Origin: Spirosoma rhododendri | GTDB lineage: Bacteria > Bacteroidota > Bacteroidia > Cytophagales > Spirosomataceae | Reading direction: 5' to 3' | DNA length: 64,000 bases | NCBI RefSeq assembly: GCF_012849055.1 | Contig: NZ_CP051678.1 | Span: 124,001-188,000, forward strand | Part shown: in pieces, positions 36,782 through 46,664 of the stretch | How positions within the stretch are numbered: position 1 is the first letter of the stretch | Layout: every line of letters starts with the position of its first letter | The notes under the pieces: model-generated | The model's input: the letters and a program-made list of their open reading frames with translations, nothing else | Told to the model about the DNA's origin: nothing | Databases searched by the model: none | Program-made: the position numbers and the translations under genes

Positions 36782-37783
36782 TTAGGGCTGATGGGTCAGC
36801 TGCACATAATACGGAAAATGATCGGAGCCGAACGCCGGTAACCGCTCGAGCGCGATCACCTTGAACTGGCTGGAGACAAACACGTAATCCAAAGGCCAGC
36901 GCATCAACAGCGACTGAGCATCGAACGTATTGTACAAACCCCGGCCACACCGAACATCCTGAAGGCCGCTGATCGCCGCAAACTGCGTCATGTTGTGTGA
37001 CCAGCCTACATCATTAAAATCACCGGCCGCTACCGTCGGTAGGTCCTGACGGGCAATCAGGCGACCGGCTTTTAGCAGGGCCACTTCCTGACCGCCTACG
37101 TTGGTTGGGTACTTACTGGGGGCGGGGGCTACCGGATGCAGCGTATAGAGTTGAAACTGACTGCTATCGGGCAGCGTGATCCCCATCGTGAAGGAAGGTA
37201 CCCGGTCGTGGTGTAGAAACATCCGTTGCGGCTTATGCAGGGGCAGTTTCGAGTAAAGTGCCATGCCATAAGCGTTATCGGTAGGAAATGTAAGGCGATA
37301 CGGGTAGTTTTTTTTCAGCACGCTCAGTTGATGTACCCACCAGTCATCAACCTCCATTGTGAGGACAAACGTCGGGTCTTTGTCGGCTATGATGGCCAAT
37401 AATTTATCGATACGTCGGTTGGTTATCAGCACGTTGGCCACCACGATGCTGAACACCGACCGACTGTCGACGGTGGTTTCCGTGGCTGACTCGACTTGTT
37501 TACCGGCCAGCGGTGTGTACGGAAACAGAATATACGCCTGTATGCCGATGGACAGAACCATACCGGACCCGAAAACCAGGACAGCCACCGATTTTTTCCT
37601 AGAAAACAGCAGAAAAAGAAGCAAGCACAGGCTCAAAGCAACCAGCATAGCCAGCCTGGGAAAATTAAGAATCTGTAAAAACCAGCGGGAACTATTGTAA
37701 ACCAACGACAACAGGGTGGCGGTGATCAAAAGCGTACCACACAGGAGTAAACAGTAGAGAAGAAGTTTCCGAAGGATCATCAT
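36782..37783 (-). CDS. Endonuclease/exonuclease/phosphatase family membrane protein
   Basis: Two or three N-terminal membrane helices (residues 5-30, 40-60, 68-90) are followed by an EEP domain (FSIVVANVLITNRRIDKLLA, TMEVDDWWVHQL, VAAGDFNDVGWSH, PLDYVFVSSQF, FGSDHFPYYVQL). The GDFND and SDHFP motifs hold metal-binding and catalytic residues. The active site probably faces the periplasm and the substrate may be a phosphodiester or lipid phosphate. It is convergent with the DUF3078 gene, 8 bp apart. Confidence 0.88.
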   Translation of the reverse strand: MMILRKLLLYCLLLCGTLLITATLLSLVYNSSRWFLQILNFPRLAMLVALSLCLLLFLLFSRKKSVAVLVFGSGMVLSIGIQAYILFPYTPLAGKQVESATETTVDSRSVFSIVVANVLITNRRIDKLLAIIADKDPTFVLTMEVDDWWVHQLSVLKKNYPYRLTFPTDNAYGMALYSKLPLHKPQRMFLHHDRVPSFTMGITLPDSSQFQLYTLHPVAPAPSKYPTNVGGQEVALLKAGRLIARQDLPTVAAGDFNDVGWSHNMTQFAAISGLQDVRCGRGLYNTFDAQSLLMRWPLDYVFVSSQFKVIALERLPAFGSDHFPYYVQLTHQP

Positions 37784-37858
37784 AATTAAGCGGTGAATGC
37801 ACTACAAAGATGCCGGAAACAACCTGCCAACGGGCAATTTCTCACTCAATGAAGCCGC

Positions 37859-38182
37859 CTAATGAATGGCTTCGCTAGCGGAACTAACGCAGGTCGCTAC
37901 GTAGAGCAGTATCATCAGGCAGGCGGCCAAGGCAACCATCGATTTGTTGGGCGAGCTGAGCAGTACATTACAAGCCACGGCGTTGAGTGGCGGGGCGCCC
38001 ACTACCTCACCGTAAATTTTACGAAATAAAAACAGCGTGCCGCCCACCGCCATCAGGGGGAGCCAGGCGTACTGGCCGGCGTAGAGAATACTGAGGGCGG
38101 ATACGTAGAGATACGACGAACTGATGTCGTTGCCGCAGATAGCCGATGCTGTCAGTTCACCCAGTTTGGGAGGCAATTTCAT
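37859..38182 (-). pseudogene. Truncated APC-family amino acid permease
   Basis: The 107-residue ORF is the N-terminal part of an APC-type transporter: LGELTASAICGNDISSSYLY, a membrane helix, RKIYGEVVGAPPLNAVACNV and LAACLMILLYVATCVSSASE. The full-length protein usually has about 10-12 helices; here it stops at EAIH after three. No remainder was found downstream, so the gene is a fragment, probably left by a deletion. Confidence 0.75.
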
Positions 38183-38284
38183 AAGGAAATGGCTTGAAAG
38201 TCAGTTCGTTGTCAAAGGTTTCGACTGGGTTACATGGCTGATGCTTTTGTACCCCACAGGCAGCTTGGTTCAGGCCGTTGGTGG

Positions 38285-38632
38285 CTAGCCTATACTCCCT
38301 CGCTGCTCGGCGTTGCGTAATTCGCGTTCAAGAAAATAGTTGAGGGCGGTTCGTAGTACGGCAACGGCAGCCAGCAGGCCGATGTCGTTCCAGGTGGGCG
38401 CAACAGCTGTTTTCAGAATATCGGCACCCAGTTCCAGTTCGAGCGCTAAGGCCAACGAGCGGCCTAACGACAACCGGATTTCTTCTTTAGGTACCATCAG
38501 GCTCCGGTCGGTCAGGATGGCCAGCAGAAACAGCCCCAGAGCCCGTACCGAAGCAATGGCAATCACTGTGGCCGCACCCGCCTCAATCCAGCGGGCCAAA
38601 AACAGGGTAGCCGCTTTGACAAATTCTTCCAT
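38285..38632 (-). CDS. DUF1622 membrane protein
   Basis: The 115-residue protein has an N-terminal membrane helix and the DUF1622 core (IRLSLGRSLALALELELGAD, ILKTAVAPTWNDIGLLAAVA, VLRTALNYFLEREL). A close, frameshifted paralogue lies at 41036-41409. The gene is 16 bp downstream of the DUF2254 gene on the same strand, so the two probably share a transcript. The function is unknown; the context is envelope/stress. Confidence 0.88.
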   Translation of the reverse strand: MEEFVKAATLFLARWIEAGAATVIAIASVRALGLFLLAILTDRSLMVPKEEIRLSLGRSLALALELELGADILKTAVAPTWNDIGLLAAVAVLRTALNYFLERELRNAEQRGSIG

Positions 38633-38647
38633 GGCGCAAGTGGCGGG

Positions 38648-39979
38648 TTATGACCAGCTTGAAGCTAGTTCGCGCTGCAACGCATGCACCGCTTTTTTCT
38701 GGTCGGACGTGGTCAGCGTCTGATCGGCGTACTCTATCAGGAGCCGGGCCTGTTCCGCTAGTACGGACTTTCGTTCGGGCGAACAGGTGGCGTCGGCCAC
38801 GGCGGCCAGTGCCCGCAGCAGTCGGCGGAACACCGCGTGGTTTCCTTTGGCGTTGATGCGTGGCAGCTCAAAGGCCAGTCGGACATACGTCTCGAAATCA
38901 CCCGTACGGGCCAGCACGCGCAGGTGCTGGCCATCCGACCGCAGCCGGGCCGGAAATTCGCGTTCTGCCAGTCGCCCGCCAATAGACCCCAGGTAATCGA
39001 CGGCCATGATAGCCGTCGTGGTATCGTTGATACCGGGTGAAAGGGCTTTGAGCGTAATGTCTACTAGTTGCTGTATTCCAAAAGATACGTCTTGCTCCAC
39101 GTTCCGATGACGCCCGATGCTGACAAAATCGAGCAGGTCGTCTGGCCAGTCGGCCTCATCGGGGTCTGGGCGTTCCATGCCGCTACGCACGCTGAACAGG
39201 CAGGTACCTTTGTTGATAAAGGAGCCCATGTCGCGTTCAATCCGCAGCACCACCTTGTGGCGGGTCGCCCAGTGGAGCAGCCCGTCCGTTTCGATGCGTT
39301 GCAGGTAGCCCGTCTGGGCTGAGCGCACCGGCCACCAATGGTCCTCTTCATCGCTGTAACGAAGAGCGGCTTTTGCTTTAGCCGGATCGTCGATGGGTTC
39401 GCCAAAGCGGTCAGGGAACAAGTCGTCGATGGCCTTGCCCGTTTCGTGAAAGATATGCTGAACGATCGTGCCGGTCTGGAGCGATTCAGCAATGTGGTGG
39501 ATAAAGAAAATCAGCGCGGCCACGCCCCCAAGGGCTAGCAGTAACCCCATCAATACCGCTGTGGCCGGTACGAACTTCTGCTCATCGGTGCCGCGAATTG
39601 TTCCCAGCACGATCAGGCAATACGCAAAGACGGCCACGAAGTATCCCATGACGACCTGGTTGACCCGGTCGCGCATGAAGTTCCGCAGCACCCGGGGCGA
39701 ATACTGACTGCTGACCTGCGAGATGGTTGAGAGCGTCAGCGAAAAAGCTAAGGCTGCCACCGTCAGCATGGAACCGGCAATGGCCGTAAGCATACCCCGG
39801 GAGCCTTCGGCACCGACGCCAAACAGCAGCGGGAACTGTTTGGCCCCATTGAAAGCCGTGTGACTGTCAAACTCAATCAAACTGTAAGCGAGTCCAAAGG
39901 CACTGAGTACCAGCAAACCCGGCACGAACCAAAGTGATTCGCGCAGCAATTGCCAAGCTTGGCGTAGATGGGTAGTCAT
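38648..39979 (-). CDS. DUF2254 membrane protein
   Basis: The 443-residue protein starts with four membrane helices (about residues 17-33, 56-80, 105-128, 140-165) including LTAIAGSMLTVAALAFSLTL and SSQYSPRVLRNFMRDRVNQV, a hallmark of DUF2254. The soluble C-terminal half (VVLRIERDMGSFINKGTCLF, ALSPGINDTTTAIMAVDYLG) is conserved. The activity is unknown. It pairs with a DUF1622 gene. Confidence 0.92.
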   Translation of the reverse strand: MTTHLRQAWQLLRESLWFVPGLLVLSAFGLAYSLIEFDSHTAFNGAKQFPLLFGVGAEGSRGMLTAIAGSMLTVAALAFSLTLSTISQVSSQYSPRVLRNFMRDRVNQVVMGYFVAVFAYCLIVLGTIRGTDEQKFVPATAVLMGLLLALGGVAALIFFIHHIAESLQTGTIVQHIFHETGKAIDDLFPDRFGEPIDDPAKAKAALRYSDEEDHWWPVRSAQTGYLQRIETDGLLHWATRHKVVLRIERDMGSFINKGTCLFSVRSGMERPDPDEADWPDDLLDFVSIGRHRNVEQDVSFGIQQLVDITLKALSPGINDTTTAIMAVDYLGSIGGRLAEREFPARLRSDGQHLRVLARTGDFETYVRLAFELPRINAKGNHAVFRRLLRALAAVADATCSPERKSVLAEQARLLIEYADQTLTTSDQKKAVHALQRELASSWS

Positions 39980-40119
39980 ATAGAGCAGACGTAGGGTTAG
40001 TAAACCAACCCTATCGGTTCTGAATAGTTAGACAAAGAGCCTATAACCGCCTTCATTAATGCTGCCTACTCTCCGCCAAAGTTGATCCAGTTTAGCGGCA
40101 CACTGAATTTATCAGATTT

Positions 40120-40245
40120 TTGTAACAATGATTCTCGAAGTATTCGGGACTTTGATAGCCCAGCGACGACCGGGCTGTTGGCGCATTGCTTTCTTGTCCG
40201 GTTATAATAAACTTCAATGTACTTAGCCCCCTATTAACTAGACAG
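40120..40245 (-). pseudogene. IS3-family transposase C-terminal remnant
   Basis: The minus strand reads YIEVYYNRTRKQCAN and, after a one-base shift, SRSSLGYQSPEYFEN, the C-terminal signature of IS3-group orfB. Only about 40 codons remain and no ends were identified. Confidence 0.75.
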
Positions 40246-40254
40246 ATTGGGTGC

Positions 40255-40706
40255 TAAGATAGTCAGCGGTCTTAAATCGGTACAAAACGGCAGGGTGAAC
40301 AGGTCCAGATCAAGCCCCGTGGTCTGGTAGCGAAACCAGAATGTCTTTTCTTCGATCTGGTTAGGGGCTGGGTTGTAATGCAGAAAGAACAGCTGAGTTG
40401 AATCAGCCTAGTCCAGCGTACGAGAATTGGTATCAGAAGCTGGTAGACTTTGCCCCACAAATTCAGCGTAAAGTGTATCGTGTTTCTGGTAGAGAGCGGC
40501 TTGGGCTGGTCGAGGTAGAGTTTTGGTAGTGACTCCATTTTGCGTCTATACGCGTAGAGTTGCTGCTGGCGGGGAATGCAGAAGACTTGGCTAAGTTGGG
40601 TAGTGTCGTCGCGCTGGCTCAGCCGGTCAGTAGCCCTACTAATGACAAGAAATAAAGCGGTTTTTTTATCGGTCAGCAAGTTGATATAGGGTTTAGCCGT
40701 TGGCAA
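40255..40706 (-). pseudogene. Unknown soluble protein, frameshifted
   Basis: The first part of the frame (MPTAKPYINLLTDKKTALFL ... NTIHFTLNLWGKVYQLLIPI) is protein-like. Near 40405 the reading moves to another frame that continues more naturally as FFLHYNPAPNQIEEKTFWFR and TTGLDLDLFTLPFC. I recognise no domain. It may be a small gene of about 150 residues with a one-base shift. It is not clearly linked to its neighbours. Confidence 0.45.
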
Positions 40707-40731
40707 CAGAGAGCACTAGCGCGCGGTGATA

Positions 40732-41046
40732 CTAGTGCTTTAAGGGAAAGATCCACCCCACGCTTTTACTCAGGAAGAAACGTAGCCCGATAACGGCTAT
40801 CACCAGCAGAAAATGCGGCCAGTCCACTACCGTCAATGTTCGGATGATGCCCGCCCCACTCTTAAAGGAAAGGGCCATTACCAGATCGGCCGCTAGGGCC
40901 TGCTGAATCGCGTTGATCCGCAGGGGCTTATCATTGGCCCGCACGTAGTGGACCAGCCCCCGCAGGCTACCCACTTCGATGAGCAGCGTGCCCATCAGGT
41001 CGACCAGGGAGGCCACGATTGGCAGGTGAAGCACGTCAAGCTGCAT
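40732..41046 (-). CDS. DUF1622-like membrane protein
   Basis: The 104-residue protein has the length and hydrophobic pattern of DUF1622 (ALAADLVMALSFKSGAGIIR, FLLVIAVIGLRFFLSKSVG), but it diverges from the copies at 38285 and 41036. It begins MQLDVLHLPIVASLVDLMGT. Its start overlaps the end of the next upstream gene by 11 bp, suggesting they were co-expressed. Function unknown. Confidence 0.65.
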   Translation of the reverse strand: MQLDVLHLPIVASLVDLMGTLLIEVGSLRGLVHYVRANDKPLRINAIQQALAADLVMALSFKSGAGIIRTLTVVDWPHFLLVIAVIGLRFFLSKSVGWIFPLKH

Positions 41047-41409
41047 CGGGGGATGAGGAAGGGAAAGTGGCTGTCAACACAGGCTGGCGCCGTTCGGCGT
41101 TTCGCAACTCGCGCTCCAAGAAGTAATTAAGGCCCGTCCGCAGCACGGCAATGGCGGCCAGCAAGCCAGTATCGTTCCAGGTCGGAGCCACAGCCGTTTT
41201 GAGAATGTCAGCGCCCAGCTCTAACTCCAGAGCCAGGGCCAGCGAACGACCCAACGACAGGCGGATTTCTTCTTTGGGAACCGCTCGGTCGCGATGGTAT
41301 AGAGGAACCGGGCCAGGGAACGGACCGACGCGATGGCAATCACCAGGGCGGCTCCGGCTTCTATCCACCGGGCCAGCACCAACGTCATCAGTTTGATCTA
41401 GTCTTCCAT
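41036..41409 (-). pseudogene. DUF1622 paralogue with stop and frameshift
   Basis: From an ATG at 41409 the frame reads MED and then TAG, where the paralogue at 38632 has MEEFVK. It then reads LARWIEAGAALVIAIASVRS before one base is lost near 41280. The rest (VPKEEIRLSLGRSLALALEL, FLERELRNAERR) is nearly identical to the paralogue. An internal ATG after the stop could still start a protein, but the frameshift makes it non-functional as read. Confidence 0.7.
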
Positions 41410-41711
41410 TTTGGGCAGTCGATTTATTAGGCAGCGGCCCTATGCCGCTGCCGCCTTATGTAGTCGGTGATAGCGGGCTGAACAACGGATTGATCAACTT
41501 GCCGGACTGCGCCTCGCGCTAAGCCAGGATTTTACGGTTGGTCGCTACCCGACGAAAGAACAAAACGACTTAAAAGTCGATAGGAGATACGTTTGCCCTG
41601 AATCGACATTGATAGTACATGGCTGAGTATAAATTGGCTAAAAGTACGGATCGTTTTAAACAGTGCCAGGCAACACAGGCTTGTAGATGTACAAATCTAT
41701 ACGTATTGCTC
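41410..41711. other. Divergent intergenic region upstream of the catalase
   Basis: About 300 bp between DUF1622 and catalase. No clear hairpin or promoter motif was identified with confidence. Confidence 0.4.
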
Positions 41712-43957
41712 ATGAATCAGCATCACCAGAACTTCGATCGTCCTAATTCGACGGGTACAATGGGCCCCGGGGGGAACAGGCCAATCCACCCGATGGGTCA
41801 ATGAAGGACGAAAAGAATCCCGGGCAGCCGATAATTCCCGTAGGATGTCCGCTGTTTGCCGACAATAAATTACCCCTGACCACCAACGTTGGCCAGCCCA
41901 TTGCCGATGACCAGAACTCGCTGAAGGCGGGCCAACGCGGCCCGACTCTGTTGGAGGATTATGTATTGCGGGAAAAAATACAACATTTTGATCATGAGCG
42001 GATCCCAGAACGAATCGTTCACGCCCGGGGGGCCGCTGCCCACGGTTATTTCCAGCTGTATGAGTCGCTGGAAGAGCTGACAATGGCGAAGGTACTGACC
42101 GACACGTCGGTCCAGACCCCCGTCTTTGTGCGCTTCTCGACGGTAGCCGGCTCACGTGGTTCGGCCGATACTGCCCGCGACGTCCACGGCTTTGCCGTCA
42201 AGATGTACACGCCGGAAGGCAACTGGGACATTGTGGGCAACAACATTCCGGTCTTCTTTATCCAGGATGCCATCAAATTTCCGGATCTGATTCATGCCGC
42301 CAAGCCCGAACCCGACCGCGAAATTCCGCAGGCGGCTACCGCCCACGATACCTTTTATGATTTCATCTCGCTCACGCCCGAATCGATGCACATGCTGATG
42401 TGGATTATGAGCGACCGGACCATACCCCGCAGTTTTGGCATGATGGAAGGCTTCGGCGTGCATACCTTCCGGCTGATTAATGCCCAGGGGAAATCAACGT
42501 TTGTCAAATTCCACTGGAAGCCGCTACTGGGCGTTCATTCGCTGGTGTGGGATGAGGCCCAGCAGATTGCGGGGCATGATGCCGATTTTCACCGGCGCGA
42601 CATGTGGGATGGCATCAAGGCGGGGAGTGCGTTCGAGTGGGAATTGGGGATTCAGACGCTGGCCGAAGCAGACGAGCAGAAGTTTGACTTTGATATTCTG
42701 GATGCCACTAAACTGTGGCCCGAAGAGTTGCTACCTGTTCGCCGGGTGGGCAAACTGACCCTGGACCGCAACCCGGATAATTACTTTGCCGAAACCGAGC
42801 AAGTAGCCTTTAACACGACCAACATCGTACCGGGTATCGATTTTAGCAACGACCCGCTGCTGCAGGGCCGCAATTTTTCGTATCTGGATACGCAGCTCAG
42901 CCGATTGGGTAGCCCTAATTTCACCGAGTTACCCATCAATCGACCCCGCTGTCCGGTTTCCAATAATCAACGCGATGCCCACATGCGCCACACCATCGAC
43001 AAGGGGCGCGTTTCGTATGCACCCGCTTCGCTCGACGGTCACTCACCCGACGAGGTAACCCCGGCCCGGGGTGGCTTTGTTAGTTACCCGGCATCGGTCG
43101 ATGGTCCCAAAGTGCGGGCGCGTAGTGAAAGTTTCAATGACCATTATGGCCAGGCTAAACTATTCTGGAACAGCATGAGCGGTCCAGAGAAGGAACATAT
43201 CGTCAAAGCGCTTCAGTTTGAGTTGAGCAAGGTTGAAACCCGCGCCGTGCGGCAACGGATGCTGACCCATCTCCAGCAGATCAACGGTATGCTGGCCGAG
43301 CAGGTGGCTGCGGCCCTGGGTGAACTACCCGCCGACCAGTTATCCGCAGCCAGCCCGCGTGGCACGGCCGATTCGGTTGAGGGGGCCGAGCAGTTGGCCA
43401 ATGCCCTGTCGGAAACGAGCGCATCGGGTGGGGTGCAGCAATCGAGTGCACTGAGCATGGAAAATCAGCCCAGGGGTCCCAAAGGTCGTAAGGTGGCCAT
43501 TCTGGTCAACGCCGACGTGGATGCCGGGCAGGTCAGCCTGCTGAAACAGGCGCTCCAAAAAGCAGGTGCGCTGAGCGATTTAGTGGGTCCGCACTTAGGT
43601 ACGCTCCAGGGGCCGGATGGGCCCCTGAGCATGACCAAAACCCTGGCTAATACCAGTCCGGCGCTGTACGATGCGGTCTTCGTACCGGGTGGTGCCGGTA
43701 TAGCAACGCTGAAACACAAAGGCGATCCGCAAGTATTTCTGGCCCAGGCTTACAAACATGGCAAACCCATTGGCGTTCTGGATGAGGCTATTGACCTGCT
43801 GACCGCTGCCTTACCGGATGGCATTAGTGGTAAGGAGCTGACCGATCTAGGTATTACGGTGGGCCATGGCGATTCTCAGCAGGCCATTGACCAGTTCGTC
43901 GGCACCGTAGGAACACGCTACTGGAAACGATCCGCCCTCGACCAGGTGGCGGCTTAA
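41712..43957 (+). CDS. katE: Large-subunit catalase (HPII/KatE type)
   Basis: This monofunctional catalase breaks hydrogen peroxide into water and oxygen. The uninterrupted frame starts at 41801 (718 aa) and contains the catalytic His in [14 protein letters not shown] (residue 74), the Asn in VGNNIPVFF, the proximal haem Tyr in [12 protein letters not shown] (residue 361) and a C-terminal flavodoxin/GATase1-like domain ([24 protein letters not shown]) typical of large-subunit enzymes. The native start is probably the ATG at 41712 ([15 protein letters not shown]): adding one G to the G6 run near 41770 joins it in frame through [11 protein letters not shown] terminator follows at 44032. Confidence 0.95.
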
Positions 43958-44031
43958 GTGTAGCACTGCCGCTGCTGAAAACGAGTGGTTGCGCACTGTC
44001 AGGCTGCAACAGCCGGACTGATTTAATAAAA

Positions 44032-44082
44032 AGAAGGGCGGGATGCTTACGGATGATGAGCTAGTCCCGCCCTTCTTTTGTT
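44032..44082 (+). terminator. Rho-independent terminator of the catalase gene
   Basis: AGAAGGGCGGGA (44032-44043) pairs perfectly with TCCCGCCCTTCT (44065-44076), followed by TTTG. The 21-base loop is long for a terminator but the 12-bp stem is perfect. Confidence 0.75.
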
Positions 44083-44288
44083 AGTGGTCAATAGCCACAC
44101 TTGCGTGGCTAGCTATCAACGAATTGTGCACAGCTATCTATAACGTCCTCACAATACCCATCCCAAAGATGGCAAGGTCTAGTCAATCCATTTTCCGTTT
44201 TTTAAACACCCTTTTAATCACAGTTACACGTATAATCTGTTCCTATACCTATACTTACTAACATAGGCTTGGATGGATAGCTCAAGGC

Positions 44289-44549
44289 TCAGCCTATATT
44301 GGCAGGCGAAATGCTCAAGGGCTCCTGAATGGACAGGTGGGGGTAAATGCTTTTGCAGATAGCCCGAAACGTCTTCTCCTTATCCTCCAGGGAATCAACC
44401 CCAAACAGGATGCGAGCCAACTCCGCTTTTACTTCCTGATTTGGATCGATAAGTTGGGCTTTGAACAACAGGGCGGCCATGATGAGCAGTTGATTAGCCT
44501 CTAAAAATAAGCTTGAATCAAAATAAATACTAGAGAGTTGAACATACAA
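44289..44549 (-). CDS. Hypothetical protein, 86 aa
   Basis: A small helical protein of unknown function. It contains LLIMAALLFKAQLIDPNQEV and a charged helix (ELARILFGVDSLEDKEKTFR) followed by AICKSIYPHL. The codon use is ordinary and the frame is uninterrupted, so it is likely real, but no family came to mind. The neighbouring divergent frame at 44564 starts 15 bp away. Confidence 0.5.
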   Translation of the reverse strand: MYVQLSSIYFDSSLFLEANQLLIMAALLFKAQLIDPNQEVKAELARILFGVDSLEDKEKTFRAICKSIYPHLSIQEPLSISPANIG

Positions 44550-44563
44550 GGGCTGTCATTGTC

Positions 44564-44860
44564 TTGTACCGCTTTTACAACGGTCCTTCGATAAGGCTAC
44601 AACCACCCGGGCAAGACCGTTTAGAAATTCTTAACAGACGTTTGAGACGTATAAAAATAGGCCCAGAAAGCCGACATTTGTCAGGCGTCAATACCTTGCC
44701 AGTGGAGACATTATATTACTATCTACTCGGTCATGTAGCTGGGCTAAGTTGGTTGGATTACGTTGATGCTGTTATACTGATCGCCCTAATTAGTTACGGG
44801 CTGTATCGGATTGACCGCAAAATTCATTCGCTTCTTGAACACATTGAGGAGTTGACTTAA
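44564..44860 (+). CDS. Hypothetical small membrane protein, 98 aa
   Basis: The frame opens with a TTG at 44564. The N-terminal half is basic (EILNRRLRRIKIGPESRHL) and the C-terminal half contains one membrane helix (YVDAVILIALISYGLYRIDR) followed by a short charged tail. No family is recognised. It may be real because the membrane helix is well formed, but the start is weak. Confidence 0.35.
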   Translation: MYRFYNGPSIRLQPPGQDRLEILNRRLRRIKIGPESRHLSGVNTLPVETLYYYLLGHVAGLSWLDYVDAVILIALISYGLYRIDRKIHSLLEHIEELT

Positions 44861-45114
44861 ACTAACAGTCAGCAGCAGGGCCTGATCGAATCGCCGACCG
44901 AGGCCTTGTTCGACTTACACCATCGGGTGTGTGAAATGGCCTACTAGCAGCGGGAAGTGACGAAACTGTTTAGCAATCGTAACCGGGACCGCAATAACTG
45001 ATGCCACGCCGTTCGAGGACAGCCCGAATAATAGCGAGCTGGTTTGACCGCAATCGCTTCAACTAGAGCATTAGTGGCCAGTATATTCATGGCACTCAGG
45101 CGCGATGATCGAAT

Positions 45115-45378
45115 TTAATTGGTTGGCGCATCAATGGATGGATCCGCTTGCGGATCAGCCGCCAGGACTTGACTAGCCAGTTGGTCTTCCAGTTGAGTCA
45201 GCCGCTCCAATAGACTCATCGGTACCAGAGCCGCCATCGGCCGGTTCCCTTTCATCAGCGTGAAGGCTTTGCCCGCGTAGTAGGTCTGGTTAAGATATTC
45301 ACCAACCTGCTTACGAAACTCATTGACCAGTAAAGTGTCAATACTGGGCGATTGTGTATTCTTGTTCATCATGATCAA
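45115..45378 (-). CDS. Phd/YefM-like antitoxin, orphan
   Basis: The 87-residue protein follows the Phd/YefM pattern: SIDTLLVNEFRKQVGEYLNQ, a strand-turn (GKAFTLMKGNRPMAALVPMS) and a C-terminal helix LLERLTQLEDQLASQV. Such antitoxins bind DNA as dimers and neutralise a RelE- or Doc-type toxin. No toxin gene is recognised on either side, so it may be an orphan, or its partner is lost. It lies near the recombinase, typical of accessory DNA. Confidence 0.65.
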   Translation of the reverse strand: MIMMNKNTQSPSIDTLLVNEFRKQVGEYLNQTYYAGKAFTLMKGNRPMAALVPMSLLERLTQLEDQLASQVLAADPQADPSIDAPTN

Positions 45379-45548
45379 AGTAACACATTACTCGTACGAC
45401 TAACAAGTGCACAGTTGATAAAGGACATAAAATGTGAGCATGTCATTAAATCAGTTATATCACTAATATCTTTCTTTATTAGTTACCCTTTCCAACCAAA
45501 ATAGAATAATGCATTGTTAATAATAGAAATTGACTTTCGTCGTTTGTG

Positions 45549-45587
45549 CTATTACTATTGATAAGTAAACCTTATCAATAGTAATAG
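45549..45587. repeat. Perfect 17-bp inverted repeat upstream of the recombinase
   Basis: CTATTACTATTGATAAG (45549-45565), spacer TAAAC, and CTTATCAATAGTAATAG (45571-45587) are exactly complementary. The AT-rich stem lies about 80 bp before the recombinase ATG. It could be a recombinase/repressor binding site or the hairpin of a leader. Confidence 0.7.
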
Positions 45588-45666
45588 TGTGGTATATTAG
45601 TTAGCTTTGTTCGGTCGACTGATAAAACTGTACGGACAATCTTTTTTGTCATAAAATGTTAAGCTG

Positions 45667-46664
45667 ATGAAATCATCAACTGCCCCCTTGATTACCTTGA
45701 CCCCGATCGAGCCAAATCCGCTGCTGGCCACCGTGCCCCTGCCGCTGGTCGGGCCGGCCCAACAGGCTTACCTGCTGAAAGGACTCAAGGGGCCGCTAAC
45801 ACCGAGCGGGCCTACCGGGCCGATCTGACCCACTACACCGACTGGTGTGCAGTGCAAGGGATCGACGGCCTGCCGACTACACCCGCCCTGTTGGGGCAGT
45901 ACGTTTCCGAACTGGCACCCATTCGTAAGTGGGCTACCATCAGCCGTCGGCTAGCCGCCGTGCGCAAATGGCACGAGCTGCACCAGCTCGACACGCCTAT
46001 CGATGACCACTGGCTGCGGGCCACGCTCAAGGGTATCCAGCGCCAGCACGGTACCCACGCCGAGCAGGCGCCCGCCTTCGGAGCCGCTCAACTCAAGCGT
46101 ATCGTCGGTGGGCTGATCACCGAGTCGGATGGGGTACCCCGCTTCGGCCCCCTGCGCGATAAAGTGGCCCTGCTGCTGGGCTTCACCGGAGCTTTCCGCC
46201 GATCTGAACTAGTCGCCCTCAACGTGGAGCAACTGCACTTCAGTGACGATGGGGTCGTCGTCACTTATCACGGCAGCAAGACCAATCAAGTGGGGCAACG
46301 GGAAGAAAAAGCCTTGTTCTATAGTGCTGATCCGGCCATCTGCCCCGTGCGGACGTTGCAACGCTGGGTAGCCCTGCTGGAACGGCCCACCGGGCCGCTG
46401 CTGGTGCGGGTGCGCAAAGCCAACGAGCTGACCCAGGAGCGGCTCACTGACCAATCAATTAACCTATTGGTCAAGAAGTACCTGGGGGATCGCTACTCGG
46501 CCCACTCACTGCGAGCCTCGTTTGTGACGACGGCCAAACTCAACGGGGCCGATGACTCGGAGATCATGCAGCAGACCAAGCACAAAACATCCGCCATGAT
46601 CCGGCGCTATACCCGGCTGGATTCGATCAAGCAACACAATGCGGCCAAAAAGCTGGGCTGGTAG
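45667..46664 (+). CDS. Tyrosine recombinase/integrase (one-base frameshift)
   Basis: The product catalyses site-specific DNA recombination. From the ATG at 45667 the frame reads an N-terminal extension, breaks at AAGGGGCCG (about 45787), and continues as NTERAYRADLTHYTDW with a SAM-like DNA-binding domain. The catalytic domain has the Arg (FTGAFRRSELVALN), Lys (YHGSKTNQVGQ), HxxR (YSAHSLRASFVTT) and the Tyr nucleophile (MIRRYTRLDS). Adding one G to the G4 run restores a full-length protein of about 332 aa. It is placed between a Phd-like gene and hairpin array C, so it may belong to an integrated element. Confidence 0.88.
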
